A stretch of DNA of 64,000 nt from Saccharopolyspora spinosa NRRL 18395 (GTDB lineage: Bacteria > Actinomycetota > Actinomycetes > Mycobacteriales > Pseudonocardiaceae): contig NZ_GL877878.1 of NCBI RefSeq assembly GCF_000194155.1, positions 1,709,654 to 1,773,653 of the forward strand, read 5' to 3'. Shown one piece after another: positions 7,839 through 15,343 of the stretch. Numbering within the stretch: the first letter of the stretch is position 1; each line of letters starts with the position of its first letter. The translations under genes were made by a program, and so were the position numbers. The notes under the pieces were generated by a model. The model was not told where the DNA came from. It made no database searches and saw nothing but the letters and a program-made list of their open reading frames with translations.

Positions 7839-8906
7839 GTGGATTACGCGGTGACAGCCGAGCTCGAGCCGCCGGCCGGGGTCGTGGGGCTCGACGCGCT
7901 GCAGCAGGAGGGGATCGCGGCCGTGCTCGACCGCCACCTCGCGCTGGTCGAGGGAGTCTCGGGCCCTGGGGACGCCGACATAGACGTCCTGGACTACCGC
8001 ATCACGGTGCACCCGACCGGCGCGAACGTGGTTCTCGCGCTCGACGCGCCGTCGCTGCTGGCGGCCGAGGACGCCGCCGCATCGGTGCTCGACGAGCTGA
8101 TCCGCGAGAGCGAGGTGCTCGGCGGCTGGTCGGTGTCGCACTCGGAGGTGCGGATCACCGAGGACGAGTTCAACCAGCGGCTGGCCGCGGTCGACGACGT
8201 CAACGAGGAGCTGGAGGCCGCGGTCGAGGAGGCGTTGGAGACCTCCGCCGAGCCCGCGATGGACGCCGAGCACTGGCGTGCCCGGCTCACCGAGCTGGCT
8301 CCGCAGCTGCGAGGGTTCGAGGCGAGCGCGTTCGGCGTCGAGCCGGATGCGCACGTCCTGCCCGCGGGGGCGCTCATCCACGCGGTGCGGGTGGTCACCG
8401 ACGAGATCTTCTACGACGAGCTGGCTCTGGCGGTGAACAACGCGACGGTGGCCGACGCGGTCGGGCTGCTGGTGCTCGAGGAGCTCCCGCCGTGCTACGA
8501 CCACCGCTACGACGCGTTCTTCGCCCGCGCGTTCGTGCTGTCGTCGGCGGCCGTCGCAGTGCGGCTGACCGAGCCGTCCTGGACGCCGCCGCGCACGGTG
8601 GCTGAGGCACTGGCGTTGCGGCTGATCATCAACGAGGCGCGCGTGGTGCTGGAGGCCGCTGAGCTGATGAGCTGGGAGGAGAGCGAGTCGGTGTTCGCCG
8701 GGTTCGCCGGGCGGGCCTTCGGTGACTCCGAGCACGAGGAACTGTACGAGGTGGACCTGCCGCTGACCGCCGACGCCGAGCCGGAGGTGGTGGAGCAGAT
8801 CACCAAGGTCGAGGCCGAGCTGCGCGCCCGGGGCCTGGCCTTCGACCAGTGGTTCGTCCCCCGCGACGGCGACCCGGCCCGCCACCCCTACCTCGGCTCG
8901 CTCTAG
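7839..8906 (+). CDS. Acidic hypothetical protein
   Basis: 355 aa from the GTG that follows an AGGAG sequence at 7821-7825; a TTG 57 bp upstream is also open. The protein is strongly acidic (runs of Glu around EELEAAVEEALE), has no signal peptide or obvious membrane segment, and no catalytic motif that I recognise. A helical C-terminal half (AEALALRLIINEARVVLEA) is followed by an aromatic/charged tail ending RHPYLGSL. It is divergent from rbsK with no operon partner. The coding pattern is convincing, but function is unknown. Confidence 0.75.
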   Translation: MDYAVTAELEPPAGVVGLDALQQEGIAAVLDRHLALVEGVSGPGDADIDVLDYRITVHPTGANVVLALDAPSLLAAEDAAASVLDELIRESEVLGGWSVSHSEVRITEDEFNQRLAAVDDVNEELEAAVEEALETSAEPAMDAEHWRARLTELAPQLRGFEASAFGVEPDAHVLPAGALIHAVRVVTDEIFYDELALAVNNATVADAVGLLVLEELPPCYDHRYDAFFARAFVLSSAAVAVRLTEPSWTPPRTVAEALALRLIINEARVVLEAAELMSWEESESVFAGFAGRAFGDSEHEELYEVDLPLTADAEPEVVEQITKVEAELRARGLAFDQWFVPRDGDPARHPYLGSL

Positions 8907-8949
8907 ATGGTGCGATTTCGCTGAGCGTTTTCCAGCCGCTTCTTGTGTT

Positions 8950-9070
8950 GCGGTGCGGGTAGCGGAACCTCAGCGGCCTTCTCGGCTGTGAGATCCCGGG
9001 CGCACGTATGACCAAATACGTCGCGCCCGGGCTGTCTTCACGAGAAGGCCGCTGAGAACCCGCAGCGGTG
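8950..9070. repeat. Hairpin-forming dispersed repeat, copy 1
   Basis: Begins with a 24-nt block (gcggtgcgggtagcgg..., 8950-8973) identical to 38794-38817 and ends with ctgagaaccYgcRgcggtg, as does the second copy. Between the ends lies a long hairpin: outer 16-bp perfect stem 8969-8984 / 9041-9056, inner stem built on cccgggcgc / gcgcccggg with an acgta/tacgt extension and one bulge. The ends-plus-hairpin design resembles a MITE or REP-like element. Confidence 0.75.
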
Positions 9071-9171
9071 CAAGCCCGCGAGGGCGGGCTAATGCGGCTA
9101 CGCCGCTTGCGGCAGCCCCGTAGCGTGCGACTTCCAGCGTCGCGGCCGCGGATCGACCCGGATGAAAACGG

Positions 9172-9199
9172 CTCAATGGAAATCAGCGCTCCGATTTCC
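9172..9199. repeat. Palindromic GGAAATC repeat, copy 1
   Basis: tcaatggaaatcag at 9173-9186, then cgctcc and gatttcca. Arms tggaaatc / gatttcca are perfect 8-bp inverted repeats around an 8-nt centre. It shares its left half with the copies at 32540-32570 and 35514-35550; the centre differs (agcgctcc versus agaggttc). Confidence 0.75.
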
Positions 9200-9243
9200 A
9201 AATCGCCCCAACCAGGAAACCGGGGTTCCGCGTTGCGGAAGGT

Positions 9244-10116
9244 TCAGGCCTGGTTTCGGACGGAGTACGGGGGGACCGTGCAGCCGATGAGGCTGGCCTC
9301 GTCGATCGTCTCCGGCTGGTAGGCCGACTTCGAGAACGCCTCCAGCATCACGTTGGTCGGGTCGTCGATCTGCTCGACCCGGCCGAACAGGAACGCCCAC
9401 TCGTGCTCGTCCGAGCCGAAGTAGGCGACCGTGTCGAACACCGACCGGAACCGGTTGTAGGAGCGGATCAGCGTCTCGTTGCGCCACACCGTCGGGCAAC
9501 CCGCTTGGAACGCGACCACGCCACCGGCCGCGAGCACCGCCTGGCAGCGCTGGATGAACTCCAGGCCGTACAGCCGGTTGTGCTGGCCGTCGGCGTCTTC
9601 GGCCCGCTCGTCGGGCAGGTCGACGACCACGATGTCGTAGCCCTCCGGGGGCGCCTGGTCGAGGAAGCCCCACCCGTCGGCGTAGTGCAGCTTGATCGGA
9701 CCGTCACCCCGCTCGACGCGGGCGAGTTCCTCGGTGCTGTAGCCGTACGGCAGGTGCTCGGCGCAGACGCGCACGCACTGCTCGTCGATGTCCACGTGGT
9801 CGACCCTGCTGGCCCCGGCCGCGGCCGCCATCTGGCTGGCGACGCCCTCGCTGGAACCGATGATCAGCACCCGTTCGGCCTGCGCGGCGAGCAGGAACGC
9901 CGGCACCATCATCGCCTCGTGGTAGACCAGCTGGGAGAACTCGGTGCTCTGCCGGTCGTCGTCGCAGAACAGCGCGACACCCTGCCCGGTGCGGCCGATG
10001 ACCACGTGCTGGTAGGCGGTGTCGCCCTCCCACAGCACCTCGTCGACCCGCCACAGGCGCTGCAGGTCCGCGCCCATCGGTTCCTTGATCCACCGGTGCC
10101 CGTCGAGTTCGATCAA
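9244..10116 (-). CDS. speE: Spermidine-synthase-like aminopropyltransferase
   Basis: 290 aa. Transfers aminopropyl from decarboxylated AdoMet to a polyamine acceptor. The Rossmann methyltransferase-like core is visible: the substrate gate region (QSTEFSQLVYHEAMMVP), glycine motif (VLIIGSSEGVASQMA, in place of GGGDG), acidic strand end (VDHVDIDEQ) and the DIVVVDLPDE loop that contacts the amine. I start at the TTG preceded by AAGGAGG with 6-7 nt spacing; a GTG 21 bp upstream has no such site. It is last in a three-gene polyamine operon, 40 bp after the AdoMet decarboxylase. The altered glycine motif (GSSEG) leaves acceptor specificity open. Confidence 0.85.
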   Translation of the reverse strand: MIELDGHRWIKEPMGADLQRLWRVDEVLWEGDTAYQHVVIGRTGQGVALFCDDDRQSTEFSQLVYHEAMMVPAFLLAAQAERVLIIGSSEGVASQMAAAAGASRVDHVDIDEQCVRVCAEHLPYGYSTEELARVERGDGPIKLHYADGWGFLDQAPPEGYDIVVVDLPDERAEDADGQHNRLYGLEFIQRCQAVLAAGGVVAFQAGCPTVWRNETLIRSYNRFRSVFDTVAYFGSDEHEWAFLFGRVEQIDDPTNVMLEAFSKSAYQPETIDEASLIGCTVPPYSVRNQA

Positions 10117-10156
10117 CGGTGCTCCTCCTTGATTCACGTTGCCAGGTAAGGCGAAT

Positions 10157-10552
10157 TCACGAGGCTAGGTTTGCGTAGTCGTGGCCGCGTTGAATGGTCT
10201 GGACGTTCTGCGAAGCCGGCTTCAGCGCCTCGGCGAGCAGTTGTACCGCGCGCTCCGGTTGGGCGGTGTGCCCGCAGGTGAAGACGTCGATGAAGATCGA
10301 GCCGTCCTCCGGATACGTGTGCAGCGAGGCGTGGGACTCCGACAGCAACGCCAACACGGTGACACCTTGTGGCTCGAACCGCTTGGCGATCATCTGGCAC
10401 ACGGTGGCGTGCGACAGGCTCAGCGCGTTGTGCAGGGTGTCACGCAGGAACTGCTCGTCGTCGAGCAGTTCCGGATCAACGCCCTCCAGCTCGGCGAGGA
10501 CATGCTGGCCGGTGAACAACCCGACCGGCGGCGTTCCGGTGTCAACGGACAT
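10157..10552 (-). CDS. speH: S-adenosylmethionine decarboxylase proenzyme (prokaryotic SpeH type)
   Basis: 131 aa. A pyruvoyl enzyme giving decarboxylated AdoMet for polyamine synthesis. The self-cleavage motif SESHASLHTYPE is present; by family rules cleavage falls between Glu72 and Ser73, the latter becoming the pyruvoyl group. His78 and Cys93 (FTCGH) match processing and catalytic residues. Length is typical of the short bacterial class. The ATG has a strong GGGAGGT site. It lies between ornithine decarboxylase and the spermidine synthase, consistent with a putrescine-to-spermidine pathway. Confidence 0.93.
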   Translation of the reverse strand: MSVDTGTPPVGLFTGQHVLAELEGVDPELLDDEQFLRDTLHNALSLSHATVCQMIAKRFEPQGVTVLALLSESHASLHTYPEDGSIFIDVFTCGHTAQPERAVQLLAEALKPASQNVQTIQRGHDYANLAS

Positions 10553-10635
10553 CTATCGACCTCCCATCAGTTCGCAGAATTCCAGTACCAAGTCGGCACG
10601 GCTTCGGTGTCGGCTCCTCGAAGTCGCCGAGGCGA

Positions 10636-11853
10636 TCACGGCTGTTCGTCGCCGTCGACGCAGTACGTGGGCAGCGGGGTGAATCCGTTGAAGCCCACGG
10701 ACGAATAGCTGGCGGTGTACGCGCCAGCGCTGAGCAGGTCGACCCAGTCGCCGCCGCGCAGCGTTCGCGGCAGCTCGTACCGGGTGCGCTGGTAGAGCAC
10801 ATCGTCGCCGTCGCAGGTCGGCCCGGCCAGCACGACCGGGCCCAGTGGGTCGCCGTCGCGCGAGGTGCGCAACCGGTAGGTGATGGCTTCGCCTTCGGTT
10901 TCGGCGAGCCCGTTGTAGCGGCCGATGTCCAGGTAGACCCAGCTGCGTTCGCCGTCGCTGGAGTCCGAGACGAGCACGACCTCGCTGCGCAGCACGCCAG
11001 CGTCACCGACGATGAAGCGCCCCGGCTCGATAAGCAGTTCCGGCCGCTGGGCGCCGAAGTTGCGGTCCAGTGATTCCTCGATGCGGCGCACGTAGTCGGC
11101 CAGCGGCGGGGCGGCTTCGGTGTAGCCGGCGGGTAATCCGCCACCGAGGTTCACCATCCGCAGCCGCACGCCGTGCGCGGCGCAGTTCTCGAAAACCTGC
11201 CGGGCGGCGCTGATCCCGTGCTCCCACGCGACGGGTTCCAGCTGCTGCGATCCAATGTGGAACGACACGCCGTAGGCGTCCAGGTCGAGTTCCCGCGCGC
11301 GCCGCAGCAGTTGCGCGGCGATCTCCGGCGGGCAGCCGAACTTGCGGCCGAACGGGGTGCGGGATCCCTTGTTGTCCACCAGGACCCGGCAGAACACCTG
11401 TGAGCCCGGCGCGACCTCGGCGATGTTGGTCAGGTCCGCGGCGCTGTCGGTGACGAACAGGCGGACGCCCTGCTCGTAGGCGCGGGCGATGTCGCGGCGC
11501 TTCTTGATGGTGTTGCCGTAGGAGATCGACTCCGGCGCCGCGCCCTTGGCCAGGCACAGGTCGATCTCGCCGGGGCTGGCGACGTCGAAGGACGCCCCCA
11601 GGCCGACCAGTTCACCGACCACTTCGGGGGTGGGATTGGCCTTGACCGCGTAGCAGATCCGGGCGTCCGGCAGGGCGGTTCGCAACTGCCGGTAGCGGTC
11701 GCGGACCTGGGCCAGATCCATGACCAGGCAGGGGGTTTCGGGTTGCTGCCGGTCGAGGAACTGCAGAATCGGGTCCGGCGCGGCGGATTCGGTCTGCTGC
11801 GCGGTGCCGCTCGGGCGGTCCGTCACACCGGTGGTGGCGGACAGATCGGTCAA
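10636..11853 (-). CDS. Ornithine/diaminopimelate-type group IV decarboxylase
   Basis: 405 aa from a TTG that follows GGAGGT with 7-nt spacing; a longer frame opens at 11934 without a ribosome-binding site. Alanine-racemase-fold PLP enzyme: Schiff-base lysine K71 in CYAVKANP, SFDVASPGE, SFHIGSQ, LGGGLP, the phosphate-binding EPGRF, and the C-terminal GPTCDGDD with the catalytic cysteine. The short substrate helix and the adjacent AdoMet decarboxylase and aminopropyltransferase point to ornithine as substrate (putrescine formation); lysine (cadaverine) is possible. First gene of the polyamine operon. Confidence 0.9.
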   Translation of the reverse strand: MTDLSATTGVTDRPSGTAQQTESAAPDPILQFLDRQQPETPCLVMDLAQVRDRYRQLRTALPDARICYAVKANPTPEVVGELVGLGASFDVASPGEIDLCLAKGAAPESISYGNTIKKRRDIARAYEQGVRLFVTDSAADLTNIAEVAPGSQVFCRVLVDNKGSRTPFGRKFGCPPEIAAQLLRRARELDLDAYGVSFHIGSQQLEPVAWEHGISAARQVFENCAAHGVRLRMVNLGGGLPAGYTEAAPPLADYVRRIEESLDRNFGAQRPELLIEPGRFIVGDAGVLRSEVVLVSDSSDGERSWVYLDIGRYNGLAETEGEAITYRLRTSRDGDPLGPVVLAGPTCDGDDVLYQRTRYELPRTLRGGDWVDLLSAGAYTASYSSVGFNGFTPLPTYCVDGDEQP

Positions 11854-12210
11854 TCCCGGTACCTCCGTCTCGGCTGGTGGGGTTGGGGTTTCCCCGGGTT
11901 CTTCCCGCCAGAAGAATGCGCGCTTGGAGCGCAACTGCGACCAAGCACGGTACCGCGCTCACTTACGGATTTCGAACTGCGCCCACCTCTTTCCCCGGAC
12001 AGCGAGACATAGTGTGAGCACCCCCACGGGACCTCGCCGAGGTCGTCGCGTTGCGTGGTCGGATTCCGACTTCCCGTGATCGGCGGGCCACCTGGGCACG
12101 GGGGCTCCTCGGGAACAGGTTTTCCTGGTCTGGACCCATGAGTGCGTCGGGTGCCATCGCGCCGCGAAGCACTCGCCTGGGGAAGTGTCCGTCCAGAGCG
12201 GATCGATCCG
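11854..12210. other. Upstream region of the polyamine operon
   Basis: About 350 bp between the decarboxylase start and the pucR stop. It presumably carries the polyamine operon promoter. A 13-bp palindrome (gtcggattccgac, 12058-12070) is the only ordered element I see; no riboswitch or gene is supported. Confidence 0.45.
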
Positions 12211-13758
12211 CTAGTCGGCGGGTTCGCGGTCCAGTTCGAGGGCGAGGTAGAAGTCCACTCGGGACGGGAACTCGGCGAGGTCTCGCCCGGTGATCTCCTC
12301 GATCCGCTGGATCCGGTAGCGCAACGTGTTCACGTGCACGTGGAGCCGCTTGGCGCAGCGCGACCACGAGCCGGAGCAGTCGAGGAACACCCGCAGGGTT
12401 CGCAGCAGGTCCGAGTTGTGCGCCGAGTCGTACTCGATCAGGTCCGCGAGCAGCCGCTGCCGGTAGGAACGGCGCAGCTCGTCGGGCGCCGACGCCAGCA
12501 ACACCTCGTGCGAGGCGAGCTCCGCCGCCACCACGACCTCGGCGCGCCCCCGGCGCTGCTGCGCGAGCCGGCGCGCGTAACCCGCCTCCTCGAGCGCTCC
12601 GCGCAACGCCGTCGCCGGGCTGATGTCGCTGACGCCGACCGCCAGGCGCCGCTGGCCCAGCGCCGGCTCGGTTTCGGCGACGATGCGCCGCAATAGCGCG
12701 TCCAGCTCCGCCAGGTGCGTTTCGTCGCCCACGAACAACGCCGTGGCGCCGTCGCCGAGCGGAGCGGTGACCGAGGCCATGCCGGTCGCCGCAGCGACCT
12801 CGCGCAGCAGCAGCGTCGACTCCGCCGGGTCGCCGGCGCCGAGGGCCACGGCCCGCAGCGGCTCGTCCGTCGGCAGGCCCGCGGTCTCCAGGCGGGCCGC
12901 GACCTCGGCCTGGGTGGAGGTGCCGTCGAGTAGCCGCCGCAGCGCCGCCTCCACCGACCTGCCCGCGATCCGGCGGGCCTCGTCCACGCGCGCCCGCACC
13001 AACGCCACGACGGTGCCCAGGTCCGTGGCGATGGCCGCCTCCTCGTCGCCCCAGTCGGCGACGTCGCCGCGCGCCAGCACGAACCAGCGGGCGGCAGGCG
13101 GCTCGGTTTCGGACTCCACCGGCCACAGCACGCATGCGTCGCGGGACTCCCCTGGCCGCACGGTGCGGGGCAGGCGGCCGGTGGCGAACGTGCGCAGCGC
13201 CGCGCAGCGGGTCTCCTCCGGCAGTTCGCCGGTGCCGCCGACGATCCAACCGGCCGCCGACAGCACCCAGCAGTCGGTGCCGAGTTCGTCGGCCGCCATC
13301 CGGAGCACCCGGTCCAGGTCGGCGCCGGAGGCGACCGCGGAGACCAGCTCGCGGCGCGGAGCGGAGCGGCGCTGGATGCGGTCGGCGAGGGCGTTGAAGC
13401 TGACCGGCAGCGGCACCTCGAAGGCGGGCAGGCCGTACTGCCGGCATGCCTCGACGAGGTCCGGCGGCGCGTGGCCGAGCCGCGCGGTGCCCGCGGCGAG
13501 GGCCGCCACCCCGGCGTCGACCAGCGCGGCGACGAACTTCTCCGAATCGCTCGGGTCGTTGCGCCACACCAGGCCGCTGAGCACCAGCTCGCCGCCGTGC
13601 AGGTAGCGCCGTGGGTCGAGCAGGTCGGTGATGTAGACGCCACGGACCGGCCGGTCCACTTGGTCCGCGCCGTTGAGCAGCACCAATCCGAGTTCCGGGT
13701 CTGCGAGGAGATCACTTAGCCGCACCTGCGCACCTCGGGCTCCGCCGCCCCGCTCCAT
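12211..13758 (-). CDS. pucR: PucR-family purine catabolism regulator
   Basis: 515 aa. An N-terminal PucR ligand domain (RLSDLLADPELGLVLLNG, 10-130) is followed by a GGDEF-like central region and a C-terminal PucR helix-turn-helix (CAKRLHVHVNTLRYRIQRI, then a helix ending DFYLALELD). Such proteins activate or repress purine degradation genes in response to purine intermediates. It is divergent from the xanthine dehydrogenase operon across 239 bp, the expected position for its regulator. The ATG at 13758 is chosen just before the conserved domain; upstream codons are low-complexity. Confidence 0.9.
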   Translation of the reverse strand: MERGGGARGAQVRLSDLLADPELGLVLLNGADQVDRPVRGVYITDLLDPRRYLHGGELVLSGLVWRNDPSDSEKFVAALVDAGVAALAAGTARLGHAPPDLVEACRQYGLPAFEVPLPVSFNALADRIQRRSAPRRELVSAVASGADLDRVLRMAADELGTDCWVLSAAGWIVGGTGELPEETRCAALRTFATGRLPRTVRPGESRDACVLWPVESETEPPAARWFVLARGDVADWGDEEAAIATDLGTVVALVRARVDEARRIAGRSVEAALRRLLDGTSTQAEVAARLETAGLPTDEPLRAVALGAGDPAESTLLLREVAAATGMASVTAPLGDGATALFVGDETHLAELDALLRRIVAETEPALGQRRLAVGVSDISPATALRGALEEAGYARRLAQQRRGRAEVVVAAELASHEVLLASAPDELRRSYRQRLLADLIEYDSAHNSDLLRTLRVFLDCSGSWSRCAKRLHVHVNTLRYRIQRIEEITGRDLAEFPSRVDFYLALELDREPAD

Positions 13759-13997
13759 CGCGGAGCCGGGGCACCCGCGCCGGGCCGGTCGTCGGCCGCG
13801 AGACGGGCATCTGTTCCGGGTGAGTGTTTCGGCCGGGTGCCCCGGACGCCGCAAGGGGCTCCCCGCGTTTGGAGAAACATACAACTCCGGTCCGGCTACC
13901 GGAAGGCTTTTTCGGGCCTTCCACCGCTAGCGGTCGAACAGCCCCCGGTTGTGTACTGACTCACACCTTTTCACCAGCCGTGACAAGGAGCAGACCC
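13759..13997. promoter_or_regulatory. pucR / xdh divergent control region
   Basis: 239 bp between divergent pucR and the xanthine dehydrogenase operon. By position it should contain the PucR binding sites and both promoters. A clear ribosome-binding site (aaggag, 13985-13990) precedes the first xdh GTG. I could not define an operator dyad confidently. Confidence 0.5.
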
Positions 13998-14867
13998 GTG
14001 GAATTCCTCCGCCCCGCCTCGTGGCGGGAGGCACTCGAAGCCAAGGCCGCGCATCCGGATGCGACGCCGATCGCCGGTGGGACCGACGTGATGGTCGAGA
14101 TCAACTTCGACCACCGCCGCCCCAGCACGCTGCTCGACCTCACCGGCGTTCCCGAGCTGACCGGTTGGTCGGAGGCGGACGGGACGTTGCGCATCGGCGC
14201 GGGCCTGCCCTACACCCGGCTGATCAACGAGCTCGGCGACCGGCTGCCGGGCCTGGCCATCGCCAGCCGCACCGTCGGCTCGCCGCAAATCCGCAACTTC
14301 GGCACGCTCGGCGGCAACCTCGGCTCCGCCTCCCCCGCCGGCGACGGCCACCCGCCGCTGCTGGCCTCCGACGCGCTGATCGAGGTCGAGTCGGTGCGCG
14401 GCAAGCGGCTGATCCCGGCGACCGAGTTCTTCACCGGCGTCAAACGCAACGCGCTGGCCGAGGACGAGCTGATCGCCGCCGTGCGGATCGCCCCGGCGAC
14501 CGGCCCGCAGCAGTTCTCCAAGGTCGGCACCCGCAACGCGATGGTCATCGCGGTGTGCACCTTCGCGATCTCGCTGCACCCCGACCGCAAGCAGGTCGGC
14601 ACCGGGATCGGCTCGGCCGCGCCGACGCCGCTGCGCGCGCCGGTCGCGGAGGAGTTCCTGAGCGCCGAGCTCGACTGGGAGCAACGACGGCCGTTGGAGG
14701 ACTCGGTGGCCCGCCGCTTCGGCGAACTGGTCGCGCAGGCCGCGTCACCGATCGACGACGTGCGCGGCACCGCCGACTACCGCCGCCACGCGCTGGCCGT
14801 GATGGCTCGCCGGACCCTGTCCTGGGTCTGGCACGACCACTGTTCCGGGAGGCAGGAATGCGCCTGA
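13998..14867 (+). CDS. xdhB: Xanthine dehydrogenase FAD-binding subunit
   Basis: 289 aa, GTG start behind AAGGAG. CO-dehydrogenase-flavoprotein fold: the FAD pyrophosphate-binding loop (PIAGGTDVMVEI, about 32-43), a second flavin loop with IRNFGTLGGNLGSASPAGD, and a C-terminal reductase-like domain. It passes electrons from the iron-sulfur subunit to NAD+ or another acceptor during hypoxanthine/xanthine oxidation. Its stop overlaps the start of the 2Fe-2S subunit by 10 bp. Order FAD, Fe-S, Mo is standard for three-subunit bacterial enzymes. Confidence 0.92.
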   Translation: MEFLRPASWREALEAKAAHPDATPIAGGTDVMVEINFDHRRPSTLLDLTGVPELTGWSEADGTLRIGAGLPYTRLINELGDRLPGLAIASRTVGSPQIRNFGTLGGNLGSASPAGDGHPPLLASDALIEVESVRGKRLIPATEFFTGVKRNALAEDELIAAVRIAPATGPQQFSKVGTRNAMVIAVCTFAISLHPDRKQVGTGIGSAAPTPLRAPVAEEFLSAELDWEQRRPLEDSVARRFGELVAQAASPIDDVRGTADYRRHALAVMARRTLSWVWHDHCSGRQECA

Positions 14868-15343
14868 AGTTCACCGTCAACGGACAACCGCGCGAGGCCG
14901 ACGACGTGTGGGAGGGCGAGAGCCTGCTGTACGTGCTGCGCGAGCGGCTGGGCCTCCCGGGTTCGAAGAACGCTTGCGAGCAGGGCGAATGCGGTTCCTG
15001 CACGATCTACCTCGACGGCGTGCCGGCCTGCTCCTGCCTGGTGGCCGCGGGACAGGCCGAGGGCCGCGAGGTGCGCACCGTGGAGGGCCTCGCCGACGGC
15101 GAGAAGCTCGACGAGGTGCAGGAGGCGTTCGTCGAGGCCGGTGCCGTGCAGTGCGGCTTCTGCACGCCGGGCCTGCTCGTGCAGACGCACGACCTGTTGG
15201 AGCGCAAGCCGAATCCGTCCGACGCGGAGATCCGCGAGTCGCTGGCCGGGAACCTGTGCCGCTGCACCGGTTACGAGAAGATCATGGATGCCGTTCGGCT
15301 CGCCGCCCGGAGGAAGCACGCGCAGCGGAAGGCGCACGCATGA
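14858..15343 (+). CDS. xdhC: Xanthine dehydrogenase 2Fe-2S subunit
   Basis: 161 aa. Two [2Fe-2S] domains: the plant-ferredoxin type with C40, C45, C48 and C60 (NACEQGECGSC), and the alpha-helical type with C99, C102, C134 and C136 (QCGFCTPG and NLCRCTGY). It relays electrons from the molybdenum centre to FAD. It overlaps both neighbours (10 bp upstream, 4 bp ATGA downstream), so the three subunits are translationally coupled. All eight cluster cysteines are intact. Confidence 0.95.
   Translation: MRLKFTVNGQPREADDVWEGESLLYVLRERLGLPGSKNACEQGECGSCTIYLDGVPACSCLVAAGQAEGREVRTVEGLADGEKLDEVQEAFVEAGAVQCGFCTPGLLVQTHDLLERKPNPSDAEIRESLAGNLCRCTGYEKIMDAVRLAARRKHAQRKAHA

Larger units (their letters stand above)
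8907..9243. other. Intergenic region packed with repeats
   Basis: 337 bp without a supported gene between an acidic hypothetical protein and the polyamine operon. It holds one copy of the hairpin repeat (8950-9070) and one copy of the palindromic GGAAATC repeat (9172-9199). Confidence 0.7.

Noticed and set aside
6387..8885. An 832-codon minus-strand frame over lsr2, rbsK and the acidic protein
   Set aside because: It is low-complexity, Arg/Gly-rich and overlaps three well-supported genes in other frames.
8950..9070. CRISPR array
   Set aside because: The repeat occurs once here and once 30 kb away; there are no regularly spaced direct repeats anywhere in the window.
12058..12070. Palindrome gtcggattccgac as an operator
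   Set aside because: Single short dyad in GC-rich DNA with no second copy; not distinguishable from chance.
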